Shown piece by piece: positions 1 through 8,014 of a DNA stretch of 64,000 nucleotides (positions within the stretch are counted from its first letter, which is position 1; each line of letters starts with the position of its first letter). The stretch lies in NCBI RefSeq assembly GCF_007991275.1, contig NZ_BJYA01000012.1, positions 62,001-126,000 on the forward strand. The letters run 5' to 3'. The position numbers were made by a program, and so were the translations under genes. Below the pieces are notes generated by a model. The model saw only the letters and a list, made by a program, of their open reading frames with translations, ran no database searches and was not told the origin of the DNA. The stretch is from Alkalibacillus haloalkaliphilus (GTDB taxonomy: Bacteria; Bacillota; Bacilli; Bacillales; Alkalibacillaceae).

Positions 1-47
1 TTAAACTGAGTTACATATAAAAGCTTTAAAAAAATCGTTCAAATGCC

Positions 48-797
48 CTACAAAATTACGTGATCAATTATAATGTGTATAATTAGGGCTGCAGTCACAA
101 TACGAAGTAAAGGTTTAACGTGATCAGGATTTAATTTACCCGCTAAACGTACACCAACTTGCGCACCAATTAATGAACCACCAATTAAGGCAAATGTAAT
201 CGTCCAAATGATATGACCTGCTGCAATGAAGCTAATGGCAGCTCCAAAACAACTAGCGAATGTCGCAATTCTCATCAATCCAACTGCACGATAGTAAGCT
301 ATTCTCATGTATGAAAATACGTAAAACATGAGTGTACCTTGTCCAGGTCCAAATAAACCGTCATAAATACCAATCCCGAATAATAGAGGAGTTCCACGCG
401 TTTTAAAACGAAAGTGGTTTTTGCCTGAGAAGTCCCCCTTACTAATAAATGAGAAAAGAAAGGCAAAGATTAAAAGGCCAATTGCTATTTTGTACATTAA
501 ATCAGGTGGTAGAGAGGAAGCGATCATACCTCCTGCGACTCCACCACCTAAACTAATAGGAATTATTTTTAACCCTTCTTTCATCGTCACACCTTTATGC
601 CTTAACACCATTAGGAAGGTGACAAATGAACTGATTGAATTGGTTACTTTGTTAGCACCAATAGCCGAATGGACTGGAACACCTAGAGCTAGCATAGCTG
701 GTAAACTAACAAGCCCACCACCACCGGCTAAAGTACCGAGAATAGTTGCGGTTAATCCGACGAAAAAAAGTATGACTAAGTCAAGCATGTAATCCAC
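48..797 (-). CDS. TauE/SafE (TSUP) family membrane permease, last gene of the trp operon
   Basis: A 249-residue, very hydrophobic protein with about seven or eight membrane segments. It has the two Gly-rich family repeats: GTLAGGGGLVSLP near residue 22 and GLFGPGQGTLMF near residue 145. TSUP proteins export or import small organic or sulfur anions; the substrate cannot be read from sequence. The gene starts only 12 bases after the trpA stop, with no terminator between, so it should be co-transcribed with trp and fall under the same Trp T-box control. I infer a link to tryptophan, indole or anthranilate movement, without proof. The start is uncertain: GTG at 797, or ATG at 788. Neither has a strong ribosome binding site, which may mean translational coupling to trpA. 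Confidence 0.85.
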   Translation of the reverse strand: MDYMLDLVILFFVGLTATILGTLAGGGGLVSLPAMLALGVPVHSAIGANKVTNSISSFVTFLMVLRHKGVTMKEGLKIIPISLGGGVAGGMIASSLPPDLMYKIAIGLLIFAFLFSFISKGDFSGKNHFRFKTRGTPLLFGIGIYDGLFGPGQGTLMFYVFSYMRIAYYRAVGLMRIATFASCFGAAISFIAAGHIIWTITFALIGGSLIGAQVGVRLAGKLNPDHVKPLLRIVTAALIIHIIIDHVIL

Positions 798-809
798 ATC
801 TTTCTGCTA

Positions 810-1598
810 TTAATCTTTTGCTTTAATTAATTCTTTTAGTTCTTTATCGTTTTGTTCATGTAATAGATTAATAATCTTACTGCCTACAATTACACCATCA
901 CTATATTGAGTTAATTGCTTAACATGATCAGGCGTTGATACTCCAAACCCAGCTAAAACAGGGACAGAGCTTACAGATTTTAAGTGCTGAAAATGTTCAC
1001 TTAAAGAGTCATCAAAAGATTGTCTTGCACCTGTAATCCCATTGACTGTAACGGCGTAAAGAAAACCTTGTGAAGCAGCTGCGATTTTTTCCATACGCTC
1101 TTTTGAACTTGTTAATGATACGAGTTGAATTTGAGCTATATTAGCCTGTTCGCGAGCCTTTTCAATTAAACTAGTTTGTTCAAGTGGTAAGTCAGGGATG
1201 ATTAGTCCGTCGACACCAGCAACTTTTGCATCTAGCATGAATTGATCGACGCCATATTTATATATAGGGTTTATATAAGTCATGAAAATAATTGGAGCTT
1301 GGATTTTGATTCGTTCTTCTTTGAGTATATCAATAATATGAGGTAAGGTCACCCCGTGATCTTGTGCTCGTTTGCCGGCTTCTTGGATTGTTGGACCATC
1401 CGCAACAGGATCTGAGAATGGAATACCGACTTCAATTGCTGTAGCTCCAGCTTCGTCTAATTTTTGTAATGTAGGGATGAAAGAGTCTAACCCTCCATCT
1501 CCAGCCATAATATATGGAATGAATATTTTCTTTCCTTCATTAATTGTTTCATTTAAAGTTGCTTCAAGATAATCTTTTCCATACGTGACAGTTTGCAT
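810..1598 (-). CDS. trpA: Tryptophan synthase alpha chain
   Basis: TrpA (262 residues) cleaves indole-3-glycerol phosphate to indole and glyceraldehyde 3-phosphate, and passes indole through a tunnel to TrpB in the alpha2-beta2 complex. The catalytic Glu lies in IEVGIPFSDP and the catalytic Asp in SDPVADGP, around residues 57-70; the phosphate-binding GFGVSTPDH motif is near the C-terminus. Length is normal for the family. The start ATG follows an AGGAGG site, and the gene begins 13 bases after trpB. It is the last biosynthetic gene of the operon. Confidence 0.97.
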   Translation of the reverse strand: MQTVTYGKDYLEATLNETINEGKKIFIPYIMAGDGGLDSFIPTLQKLDEAGATAIEVGIPFSDPVADGPTIQEAGKRAQDHGVTLPHIIDILKEERIKIQAPIIFMTYINPIYKYGVDQFMLDAKVAGVDGLIIPDLPLEQTSLIEKAREQANIAQIQLVSLTSSKERMEKIAAASQGFLYAVTVNGITGARQSFDDSLSEHFQHLKSVSSVPVLAGFGVSTPDHVKQLTQYSDGVIVGSKIINLLHEQNDKELKELIKAKD

Positions 1599-1611
1599 TT
1601 AGACAACCTCC

Positions 1612-2802
1612 TTACGAATTTAAGTGTTCTTTCACAGACTCGACATCTTTATCGCCACGACCGGATAGGCAGATGACGATCGTTTCATCTTTGTTCATCT
1701 CTTTTGCTAGTTTAATAGTTTCTGCAACTGCATGAGAGCTTTCTAATGCTGGTATGATTCCTTCAGATCGAGATAATAGTTGAAAAGCCTCTAATGCTTC
1801 ATCGTCAGTAATTGCACTATATTTAACACGTTCGATATCTTTTAAATGACTATGTTCAGGGCCGACGCCAGGGTAATCAAGACCAGCAGAGATGGAACTT
1901 GCTTCTTCAATTTGACCTAACTCATCTTGAAGTAAATACATCATAGACCCGTGTAAAATGCCGACTGAACCTTTTGTTAAAGTTGCTGCGTGCTCACTAG
2001 TGTCAATTCCTTTACCAGCAGCTTCAACACCAAATAACTGTACATCACGATCTTCTACGAACGGATAAAACATCCCAAGGGCGTTACTTCCTCCGCCAAC
2101 GCATGCAACGACAGCATTTGGTAGTGTTCCTTCAGCTTCAAAGTGTTGGCGCTTTGTTTCCGTTCCAATGACACTTTGAAAGTCACGCACCATTTTCGGA
2201 AATGGGTGAGGGCCTAAGACAGAACCCATAATATAATGCGTGTCTTCTACATTGGTTACCCAATATCGTAAAGCTTCATTTACAGCATCTTTTAACGTTG
2301 CGCTACCTTGGTCAACAGATTCGACTGTTGCACCAAGTAGTTCCATGCGAAAGACGTTGAGTTTTTGTCTTTTAATATCTTCAGCCCCCATGAAGATGAC
2401 GCAATCTAAATTGAGTAAGGCACAAACTGTGGCTGTTGCAACACCATGCTGGCCTGCTCCTGTTTCTGCAACGACTTTGCGTTTCCCCATACGTTCAGCT
2501 AACAAAGCTTGCCCGATCGTATTATTAATTTTGTGTGCGCCTGTATGGTTTAAGTCTTCGCGTTTTAAATAAATTTTTGCTCCGCCTACTTCATTTGTTA
2601 AGTTTTCCGCAAAGTATAACGGATTTTCACGACCGATGTATTGTTTTAACATCTCTTGATAGCGAGCGTTAAAGGCTGAGTCTTGAATCGCTTCATTATA
2701 TGATTCTTCTAGTTCATGAACGGCCGTCATTAATGTTTCGGGAATGAAGCGGCCGCCATACTGACCGAACATTCCATATGCGTTAGGTTCACTATAATTC
2801 AT
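1612..2802 (-). CDS. trpB: Tryptophan synthase beta chain
   Basis: TrpB (396 residues) is the PLP enzyme that condenses indole with serine to give tryptophan. The PLP-binding lysine is in [15 protein letters not shown], near residue 90. The phosphate-binding loop is [10 protein letters not shown] near residue 233, and the expected SGRGDKD motif is close to the C-terminus. It is a full-length TrpB1-type protein. Its ATG overlaps the trpF stop in a TAATG junction, which favours translational coupling within the operon. Confidence 0.97.
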   Translation of the reverse strand: MNYSEPNAYGMFGQYGGRFIPETLMTAVHELEESYNEAIQDSAFNARYQEMLKQYIGRENPLYFAENLTNEVGGAKIYLKREDLNHTGAHKINNTIGQALLAERMGKRKVVAETGAGQHGVATATVCALLNLDCVIFMGAEDIKRQKLNVFRMELLGATVESVDQGSATLKDAVNEALRYWVTNVEDTHYIMGSVLGPHPFPKMVRDFQSVIGTETKRQHFEAEGTLPNAVVACVGGGSNALGMFYPFVEDRDVQLFGVEAAGKGIDTSEHAATLTKGSVGILHGSMMYLLQDELGQIEEASSISAGLDYPGVGPEHSHLKDIERVKYSAITDDEALEAFQLLSRSEGIIPALESSHAVAETIKLAKEMNKDETIVICLSGRGDKDVESVKEHLNS

Positions 2803-3416
2803 TATGAAGTCTCCTTTACAGTTTTAATAAATGATTGAATGAGGTTTATATTTTTTTGACCTTCTAACTCAACGCCACTAGATACGTCGACGACTTGTGG
2901 GTTTGTTTGATCAATCGCTAACTTAACGTTTTCTTGATTGAGTCCTCCTGCTAAGATGAAACGGTCTTGATCGAAAGGGAGTTCTTCAACTAAGAACCAA
3001 TCAAACGTCGTCCCGTTACCGCCATGATATGGACCTGTTGCACTATCCAATAGTAAATAATCAGCATCGTTGTATTGTGTCGTTGCCTTCAAATCCTCTT
3101 CATTACGGATGCGAAAAGATTTTATATACGGGATTGTTAATTGCTCGCAAAACTCAGGTGTCTCATCTCCATGTAGTTGAACATAATCAAGACCTACTGT
3201 TTTAGCGGTCTGTTCGAGTTCTTCTAGTGAAGCGTTGACGAACACGCCCACTTTTTTCACGTGTGTTGGAATTTGAGAAGAGATGTGTTTCGCTTTCTCA
3301 ACAGTGACTTGCCTTTTGCTCTCAGCAAATACGAATCCGAGAAAGTCTGCACCAGCGTTAACAGCTTCATTGGCGTGGGTCGTATGTTTTATACCGCAAA
3401 TTTTTACTTGTGTCAT
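2802..3416 (-). CDS. trpF: Phosphoribosylanthranilate isomerase
   Basis: TrpF (204 residues) carries out the Amadori rearrangement of phosphoribosylanthranilate to CdRP. The N-terminus has the VKICGIK motif with the catalytic Cys at about residue 7. The catalytic Asp is in LLLDSATG, and the C-terminal phosphate-binding segment VDVSSGVE is present. The protein is a normal-length (beta/alpha)8 barrel. An AGGAGGTGA ribosome site precedes the ATG. The gene lies 11 bases after trpC and its stop overlaps the trpB start. Confidence 0.96.
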   Translation of the reverse strand: MTQVKICGIKHTTHANEAVNAGADFLGFVFAESKRQVTVEKAKHISSQIPTHVKKVGVFVNASLEELEQTAKTVGLDYVQLHGDETPEFCEQLTIPYIKSFRIRNEEDLKATTQYNDADYLLLDSATGPYHGGNGTTFDWFLVEELPFDQDRFILAGGLNQENVKLAIDQTNPQVVDVSSGVELEGQKNINLIQSFIKTVKETS

Positions 3417-3427
3417 TTCGTCACCTC

Positions 3428-4201
3428 CTAGACGATCAGTTGTTGTAATGCATCTGATACGTTGTCTGATCTCATGAGCGTTTCACCAACGAGAATGCCG
3501 TTTGCTCCAGCTTGGGAAACGCGCTTAGCATCTTCACTTGTTTTAATCCCGCTCTCGCTAATGATCATGACATTAGGATCCTCAATTTGAGAGGCTAGCC
3601 GTTCTGTAACAGCTAAATCTGTTTTGAACGTTTTTAAATCACGGTTGTTAATGCCGATTATTTTAGCGCCTAAAGCTGTAGCCACTTTTAGTTCTTCTTC
3701 GTTATGCACTTCGAACAACACTTCTAGACCAGATGTAAGTGCATAGTTGTATAAAGCTTTAAGCTGCTCTTTTGGTAGGGCAGCTGCAATGAGTAGAATG
3801 ACATTAGCCCCAGCTCGCTTTGCTCGGTCGATTTGGATTGTATCGATGATGAAATCTTTGCATAAAACCGGAAGTTGAACAGTCTCTCTCACTTGCTTTA
3901 AATCTTCAATTGTTCCTTTAAAAAAAGGCTGGTCGGTTAATACAGAAATGGCTGTAGCTCCACTTTGTTCATACAACTTGGCTTGTTCTGGTGGCTCCAT
4001 TCCGACATTAATGTCACCTTTTGAAGGAGAAGCACGTTTGATCTCTGCAATAATCGACAGTTGATTCGACTGGCGGAGTGAGTCATATAAAGGTGTGATG
4101 TTTTCGTTCAAACTAGCCTCTTCGTCTAATAAGGGTTGTGATTTTAACAGTTCTACTTCTTCTCGTTTATGGTCTAAAATTCGATCTAAAATAGTGCCCA
4201 T
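3428..4201 (-). CDS. trpC: Indole-3-glycerol phosphate synthase
   Basis: TrpC (257 residues) closes the indole ring by decarboxylating CdRP. Motifs in order are IAEIKRASPSKGDI near residue 50, CKDFIID near 112, GINNRDLKTF near 182 and SESGI near 214; these contain the substrate-binding and catalytic Lys, Glu and Asn residues of the family. It is a free-standing protein, not fused to TrpF. The ATG overlaps the trpD stop by one base (TAATG) and is preceded by a GGAG site inside trpD. Confidence 0.97.
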   Translation of the reverse strand: MGTILDRILDHKREEVELLKSQPLLDEEASLNENITPLYDSLRQSNQLSIIAEIKRASPSKGDINVGMEPPEQAKLYEQSGATAISVLTDQPFFKGTIEDLKQVRETVQLPVLCKDFIIDTIQIDRAKRAGANVILLIAAALPKEQLKALYNYALTSGLEVLFEVHNEEELKVATALGAKIIGINNRDLKTFKTDLAVTERLASQIEDPNVMIISESGIKTSEDAKRVSQAGANGILVGETLMRSDNVSDALQQLIV

Positions 4202-5226
4202 TACGAAATCTCCTTTACGTTTCTCTTTTCACTATAATTAATTAAGTGGTTCAGTTTTTCTAGTGCACGACCTGATTGAATAGTTTCGCGTGCTAGCGCA
4301 ACACCTTCTTGAATTGAGTTTGCAATACCAGAAGAAAATAAACCAATCCCAGCATTAAATAGTGTTGTTTCATAATAAGCGCCTTCTTTTCCAGATAATA
4401 CGTCACGCAATATTTGTGCATTTTCCTTTGCGTCTCCACCGGTAATGTCTGTGTTGGAATAAGTGTTTAATCCTACGTCTTCTGGAGTTAGTGTAAAAGG
4501 AATTAGTTCACCTTCTTCTAATAAAACGAAATGGTTCTCACCAGCAAGTGAGGCTTCATCCATATATCCTGCTCCGTTGACGACGATACTTCTTTTACGC
4601 CCAAGCCGTTGTAATACAGCAGCCATTTTCATTAATTGATCGCGACGGTAGACACCTAAAAACTGTGTGTCTAACGCAACAGGGTTCGTTAGTGGACCGA
4701 TTAAATTAAAGATTGTTGGGACGTTTAAATCTTTTCTAACTTTCATAATGCGTTTCAATCGATGGTGTACATATGGCGCAAACAAAAATGCAACACCATT
4801 TGTTTCGATTAATTGCTCAACTTCATCACTCGTAAAATCAAGAGCAACACCGAGTTCTTCTAGTACATCAGCACTTCCTGTACGACTGGAGACGCTACGG
4901 TTTCCGTGTTTGGCAACTTTAGCCCCTGCCCCTGCTAATACAAAGGCAGACGTTGTACTTATATTAAAAGTTTGTAAGCCGTCTCCACCTGTTCCGCAAT
5001 TGTCCATGACACCGTTCAAATCTTTCTTGATAGGCATCGCTTTTTCACGTAGCACTTCTACAATAGCTGCAATTTCTTCTACAGATTCACCTCTAACTTT
5101 TAAGGCGGTGAGAACAGAAGCGATTTCACTGTCAGAGATCTCTTCACTAAATAAATGGTGTGCAACTGAAGTCATCTCTTGTTGAGTTAACCTGTTTCCT
5201 TCAACCAATTTTTGAAGAAGTTTCAT
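4201..5226 (-). CDS. trpD: Anthranilate phosphoribosyltransferase
   Basis: TrpD transfers phosphoribose from PRPP to anthranilate. GTGGDGLQTFNIST near residue 80 and KHGNRSVSSRTGSAD near residue 107 are the PRPP- and metal-binding loops. I place the start at ATG 5226 (341 residues), because the upstream in-frame ATG at 5232 sits only three bases from the GAGG element. The first 26 bases overlap the 3' end of trpG, which suggests coupled translation. Confidence 0.95.
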   Translation of the reverse strand: MKLLQKLVEGNRLTQQEMTSVAHHLFSEEISDSEIASVLTALKVRGESVEEIAAIVEVLREKAMPIKKDLNGVMDNCGTGGDGLQTFNISTTSAFVLAGAGAKVAKHGNRSVSSRTGSADVLEELGVALDFTSDEVEQLIETNGVAFLFAPYVHHRLKRIMKVRKDLNVPTIFNLIGPLTNPVALDTQFLGVYRRDQLMKMAAVLQRLGRKRSIVVNGAGYMDEASLAGENHFVLLEEGELIPFTLTPEDVGLNTYSNTDITGGDAKENAQILRDVLSGKEGAYYETTLFNAGIGLFSSGIANSIQEGVALARETIQSGRALEKLNHLINYSEKRNVKEIS

Positions 5227-5809
5227 TGTCATTCACCTCTCGCGTTTTATTTAAAAACTGTTTTAAAATTTGTTTGCCTTCATTTGTCCCGATAGACTCA
5301 GGATGAAATTGAATTCCAAACAGCGGGAATGTTTGATGCTCTATAGCCATTAGTTCACCGTCATCCATAGATGTGGCTCTTCGTTTGAAATAAGGTGGTA
5401 ATGTTTGTTCGTCTATCACTAGTGAGTGGTAACGCATCACTTGTAATGGTTGACTTAAGTAAGCAAACAAGCCATTGCCTTTGTGTAAAATTAACGATTT
5501 CTTACCGTGCATAATGACACTCGACAGTTTCACGTTAGCTCCAAATGTTGCACCAATTATTTGATGACCTAAGCAAATGCCTAAAATAGGGATTTGTTTG
5601 TGGAGTTCATTAACGAGCTGAATCGATTTCTGATAATCTTCAGGCTTCCCAGGTCCAGGGGAAAGGACGATTCCTGTAATATTCATACTTCTTACTTGTG
5701 ACAGTTCAAATTCCTCCGGTCGCCTTACTTCAACTGAATGACCTAACTCTTCGATATATTGGTAAATGTTATAAGTGAATGAATCATAATGGTCGATTAG
5801 TAAGATCAA
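5201..5809 (-). CDS. trpG: Anthranilate synthase component II (glutamine amidotransferase)
   Basis: A 202-residue class I glutamine amidotransferase that supplies ammonia to TrpE. The nucleophile Cys is in GICLGHQIIGA near residue 79, and the His-Glu pair is in FHPES near residue 170. The start is TTG at 5809, set by a GGAGGTG site nine bases upstream inside the trpE stop region. In Bacillus subtilis the only TrpG/PabA gene lies in the folate operon; here it is within the trp operon, so it probably serves TrpE mainly. A second role with PabB is possible. Confidence 0.94.
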   Translation of the reverse strand: MILLIDHYDSFTYNIYQYIEELGHSVEVRRPEEFELSQVRSMNITGIVLSPGPGKPEDYQKSIQLVNELHKQIPILGICLGHQIIGATFGANVKLSSVIMHGKKSLILHKGNGLFAYLSQPLQVMRYHSLVIDEQTLPPYFKRRATSMDDGELMAIEHQTFPLFGIQFHPESIGTNEGKQILKQFLNKTREVNDNETSSKIG

Positions 5810-5810
5810 T

Positions 5811-7187
5811 TTAATTCACCTCCATAAGTGTTTTAGCTTTGTTTAATGTTTCTTCATACTCACTTTCTGGAATTGAGTCAAAGACAACACCAGCTCCTGC
5901 TTGCACATGCGCTAGTTGATCTTTTAGTATCATAGTTCGGATCGCTAAGGCGAAGTCGAAGTTACCGTTAATCGATAAATATCCAGCAGCACCTGAATAC
6001 GGACCGCGTTTAGTTGGTTCTAAGTTGTTGATGATTTGCATTGCTCTAATTTTCGGTGCACCACTCACCGTTCCTGCTGGTAGACATGCTTTTAATGCAT
6101 CAAGAGGCGTTACACTTTTATCTAATACCCCAGTTACTTCAGAGACGATATGCATTACGAAGCGGTATCGTTCGATGACCATATATTTTGTCAGTTCAAT
6201 AGTTCCAGGTTGAGCCACTCGACCAATATCATTTCTTCCTAAATCGACTAACATTTGGTGTTCGGCTATTTCTTTTTCATCAGTTAATAGCTCATTTTCA
6301 AGCTTTAGATCTTCTTCTCTTGTATGACCTCTTTTGCGTGTTCCTGCAATTGGATTGGTCGTTACTTCGTTGTCTCGAACTTTAACTAAGCTTTCAGGTG
6401 AAGCGCCTAAGATGTGATAGTCATCGAAATCAATGAAATACATGTAAGGTGATGGGTTATTCTTTCTTAGTTGCCGGTAATAACTAAATGGATCACCTTC
6501 GTATTCGGCTGTTAACCGTTGTGATAATACCGCTTGAAATATTTCTCCTTCGTTGATTTGATCTTTTATTTGTTGAACTTTGTTTAAATATTCTTTTTTA
6601 GGGATATTTGATTTAAATGCTCCCAATGTAAAAGGCTGTTTGTTTATTGGTGTTGGTTTATTAATTTGATTAATCAACTGTTTCATTTCCGTTTCTAAAT
6701 TAACCTTTTCATTTGTAATCCACTGGTCAAATATGAAGCAGTGGATGTTTTGTAATAGGTGATCATATACAATGACTTTTTCATAAAACATAAAATGAAT
6801 ATCAGGCATATTTAGATCATCATGCTGTCCGAATCCGATTGGTTCAAATTGTTTGGCAATGTCGTATGCAATATATCCAACTCCACCTGACATGAAAGGA
6901 ATATCAAAAGGTAAAGTAAGTCCTTCTTTAACTAGTTCAGATAAGGACTGTATCGGATCTCCATGATTCGTACTGATTTCATTTGTTTGTAAATTGGTTT
7001 CAGTAATTTCTTCTCCAAAAGCTTTAAACTCGTAATAAGGGTTTTCACCGATCAATGAATAACGTCCAGTCTTTTCGTGTTTAAGTGAACTTTCCAACAA
7101 AAACTTTTTTTCTCCATTAAGTTTCTGGAAAATAGAAATAGGTGTATGTTGATCACCCTCTATAATTTCGTGTTTATATTGAACCAT
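5811..7187 (-). CDS. trpE: Anthranilate synthase component I
   Basis: TrpE makes anthranilate from chorismate and is the first committed enzyme of the pathway. The chorismate-binding domain shows IAGTRKRG, GAPKIRAMQII and RGPYSGAAGYL. The N-terminal LLES motif near residue 28 is the known tryptophan feedback site, so the enzyme is probably inhibited by tryptophan. The correct start is ATG 7187 (458 residues), with GGAGG eight bases upstream. The frame stays open upstream to 7313, but that stretch is T-box leader RNA and is not coding. Confidence 0.96.
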   Translation of the reverse strand: MVQYKHEIIEGDQHTPISIFQKLNGEKKFLLESSLKHEKTGRYSLIGENPYYEFKAFGEEITETNLQTNEISTNHGDPIQSLSELVKEGLTLPFDIPFMSGGVGYIAYDIAKQFEPIGFGQHDDLNMPDIHFMFYEKVIVYDHLLQNIHCFIFDQWITNEKVNLETEMKQLINQINKPTPINKQPFTLGAFKSNIPKKEYLNKVQQIKDQINEGEIFQAVLSQRLTAEYEGDPFSYYRQLRKNNPSPYMYFIDFDDYHILGASPESLVKVRDNEVTTNPIAGTRKRGHTREEDLKLENELLTDEKEIAEHQMLVDLGRNDIGRVAQPGTIELTKYMVIERYRFVMHIVSEVTGVLDKSVTPLDALKACLPAGTVSGAPKIRAMQIINNLEPTKRGPYSGAAGYLSINGNFDFALAIRTMILKDQLAHVQAGAGVVFDSIPESEYEETLNKAKTLMEVN

Positions 7188-7217
7188 ATGTTTAACCTCC
7201 TTAATTTGGGTATAAAA

Positions 7218-7535
7218 AAAGTCCCCTGCACACACAATTTGTGTATACAGAGGACGATTCGATCGCGGTACCACCTCTATTGAAAAGCATACAGTATATA
7301 CTTTCCCTCTCATTGTTTCAGGTACGGGAAGAGCTTGAATTCTAAAAGGGGAAGACGTTTCAACTATAGCCCTTCCGATACCCTATCCTGTTAACGGTGG
7401 AAGTCCGAGTTGCCATACTGCGGTTCAGGCAACCTCTCGTAAGTCCATTCAACGATGTTGTTCACGCTAACTTCTCAGCACCGTTAGCTCTCTGTAATGA
7501 CTTAACATTCGTCTACTCCTCTTACTCAACGATTT
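7218..7535 (-). promoter_or_regulatory. Proximal tryptophan T-box leader of the trp operon
   Basis: Read on the minus strand. The T-box core GGTGGTACCGCG is at 7264-7275. Upstream are the Stem I hallmarks: an AGTA element, CAGAGAGC, and a GGTG loop. The specifier is GAA-TGG-A with the codon UGG (Trp) at 7447-7445. Downstream is a terminator hairpin at 7221-7255 followed by a run of U. Uncharged tRNA-Trp should bind the specifier loop and the T-box, favouring the antiterminator and allowing trpE transcription. Confidence 0.93.
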
Positions 7536-7565
7536 ATTTTATTAATTTTATGGTTTTGTGAAAAT

Positions 7566-7850
7566 AAAAAAGGGCCTTCTGTCCTTAAATTTCTAAGGAC
7601 GGAAGACCCGTGGTGCCACCTTAATTGACTGGAAGATCCAGTCCGCTTAGCGCGTATCGAAGCTTAATGCTTGAATACGTGTCTCTTGTAACGATGAGAC
7701 GTTCGCCAACCTTAGTAGTCGCTAGACGTTCGGTTGGAGGCTCAGAAGTCCATTCATTTAGTTCATTACACTAGTTCACAGCAACCACTAGCTCTCTGAA
7801 GTAACTGACTAAACTACTTCTCTTCATCAATGCCAATCCGTTTTAAGATT
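7566..7850 (-). promoter_or_regulatory. Distal tryptophan T-box leader, in tandem with the first
   Basis: A second complete T-box element lies directly upstream. On the minus strand it has Stem I features (AGTA, CAGAGAGC, a GGTT-type loop), a specifier GAA-TGG-A with UGG at 7752-7750, and the T-box core GGTGGCACCACGG around 7608-7620. Its own terminator is a strong hairpin at 7572-7609 with a U run. Transcription must pass both terminators in series, so both must read uncharged tRNA-Trp. With the proximal leader this explains the 827-base stretch without a gene (7188-8014). Confidence 0.92.
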
Positions 7851-7858
7851 TGATACTT

Positions 7859-7888
7859 ATCTTATGCTATCACTTTATGTTTTGTCAA
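7859..7888 (-). promoter_or_regulatory. Predicted sigma-A promoter of the trp operon
   Basis: On the minus strand, TTGACA (7888-7883) and TAAGAT (7864-7859) are separated by 18 bases, just upstream of the distal T-box. The -35 is a perfect match. The position is right for a transcript that carries both leaders. Confidence 0.7.
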
Positions 7889-8014
7889 CCTTTATTATTC
7901 AAAAAATGAAACATAAGCCTAGAAAATTAGTCTGATTGTGTTTCCCAATTAATTCGTTTAGCATAATTTATAATAGGGAATATGTTATCTAGTAAAGTTT
8001 AAATGGAGGAGCAT

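Noticed and set aside
421-792. Plus-strand open frame opposite the TSUP permease gene
   Set aside because: It is the complement shadow of a clear membrane protein, has no ribosome site, and shows no recognisable domain.
4667-5185. 172-codon plus-strand frame inside trpD
   Set aside because: trpD on the other strand is certain from catalytic motifs; the opposite frame is low-complexity Ser/Thr/Leu sequence.
7188-7313. In-frame 5' extension of trpE by 42 residues
   Set aside because: This stretch is the T-box core and terminator of the leader RNA. A perfect GGAGG sits before ATG 7187, and the family N-terminus begins there.
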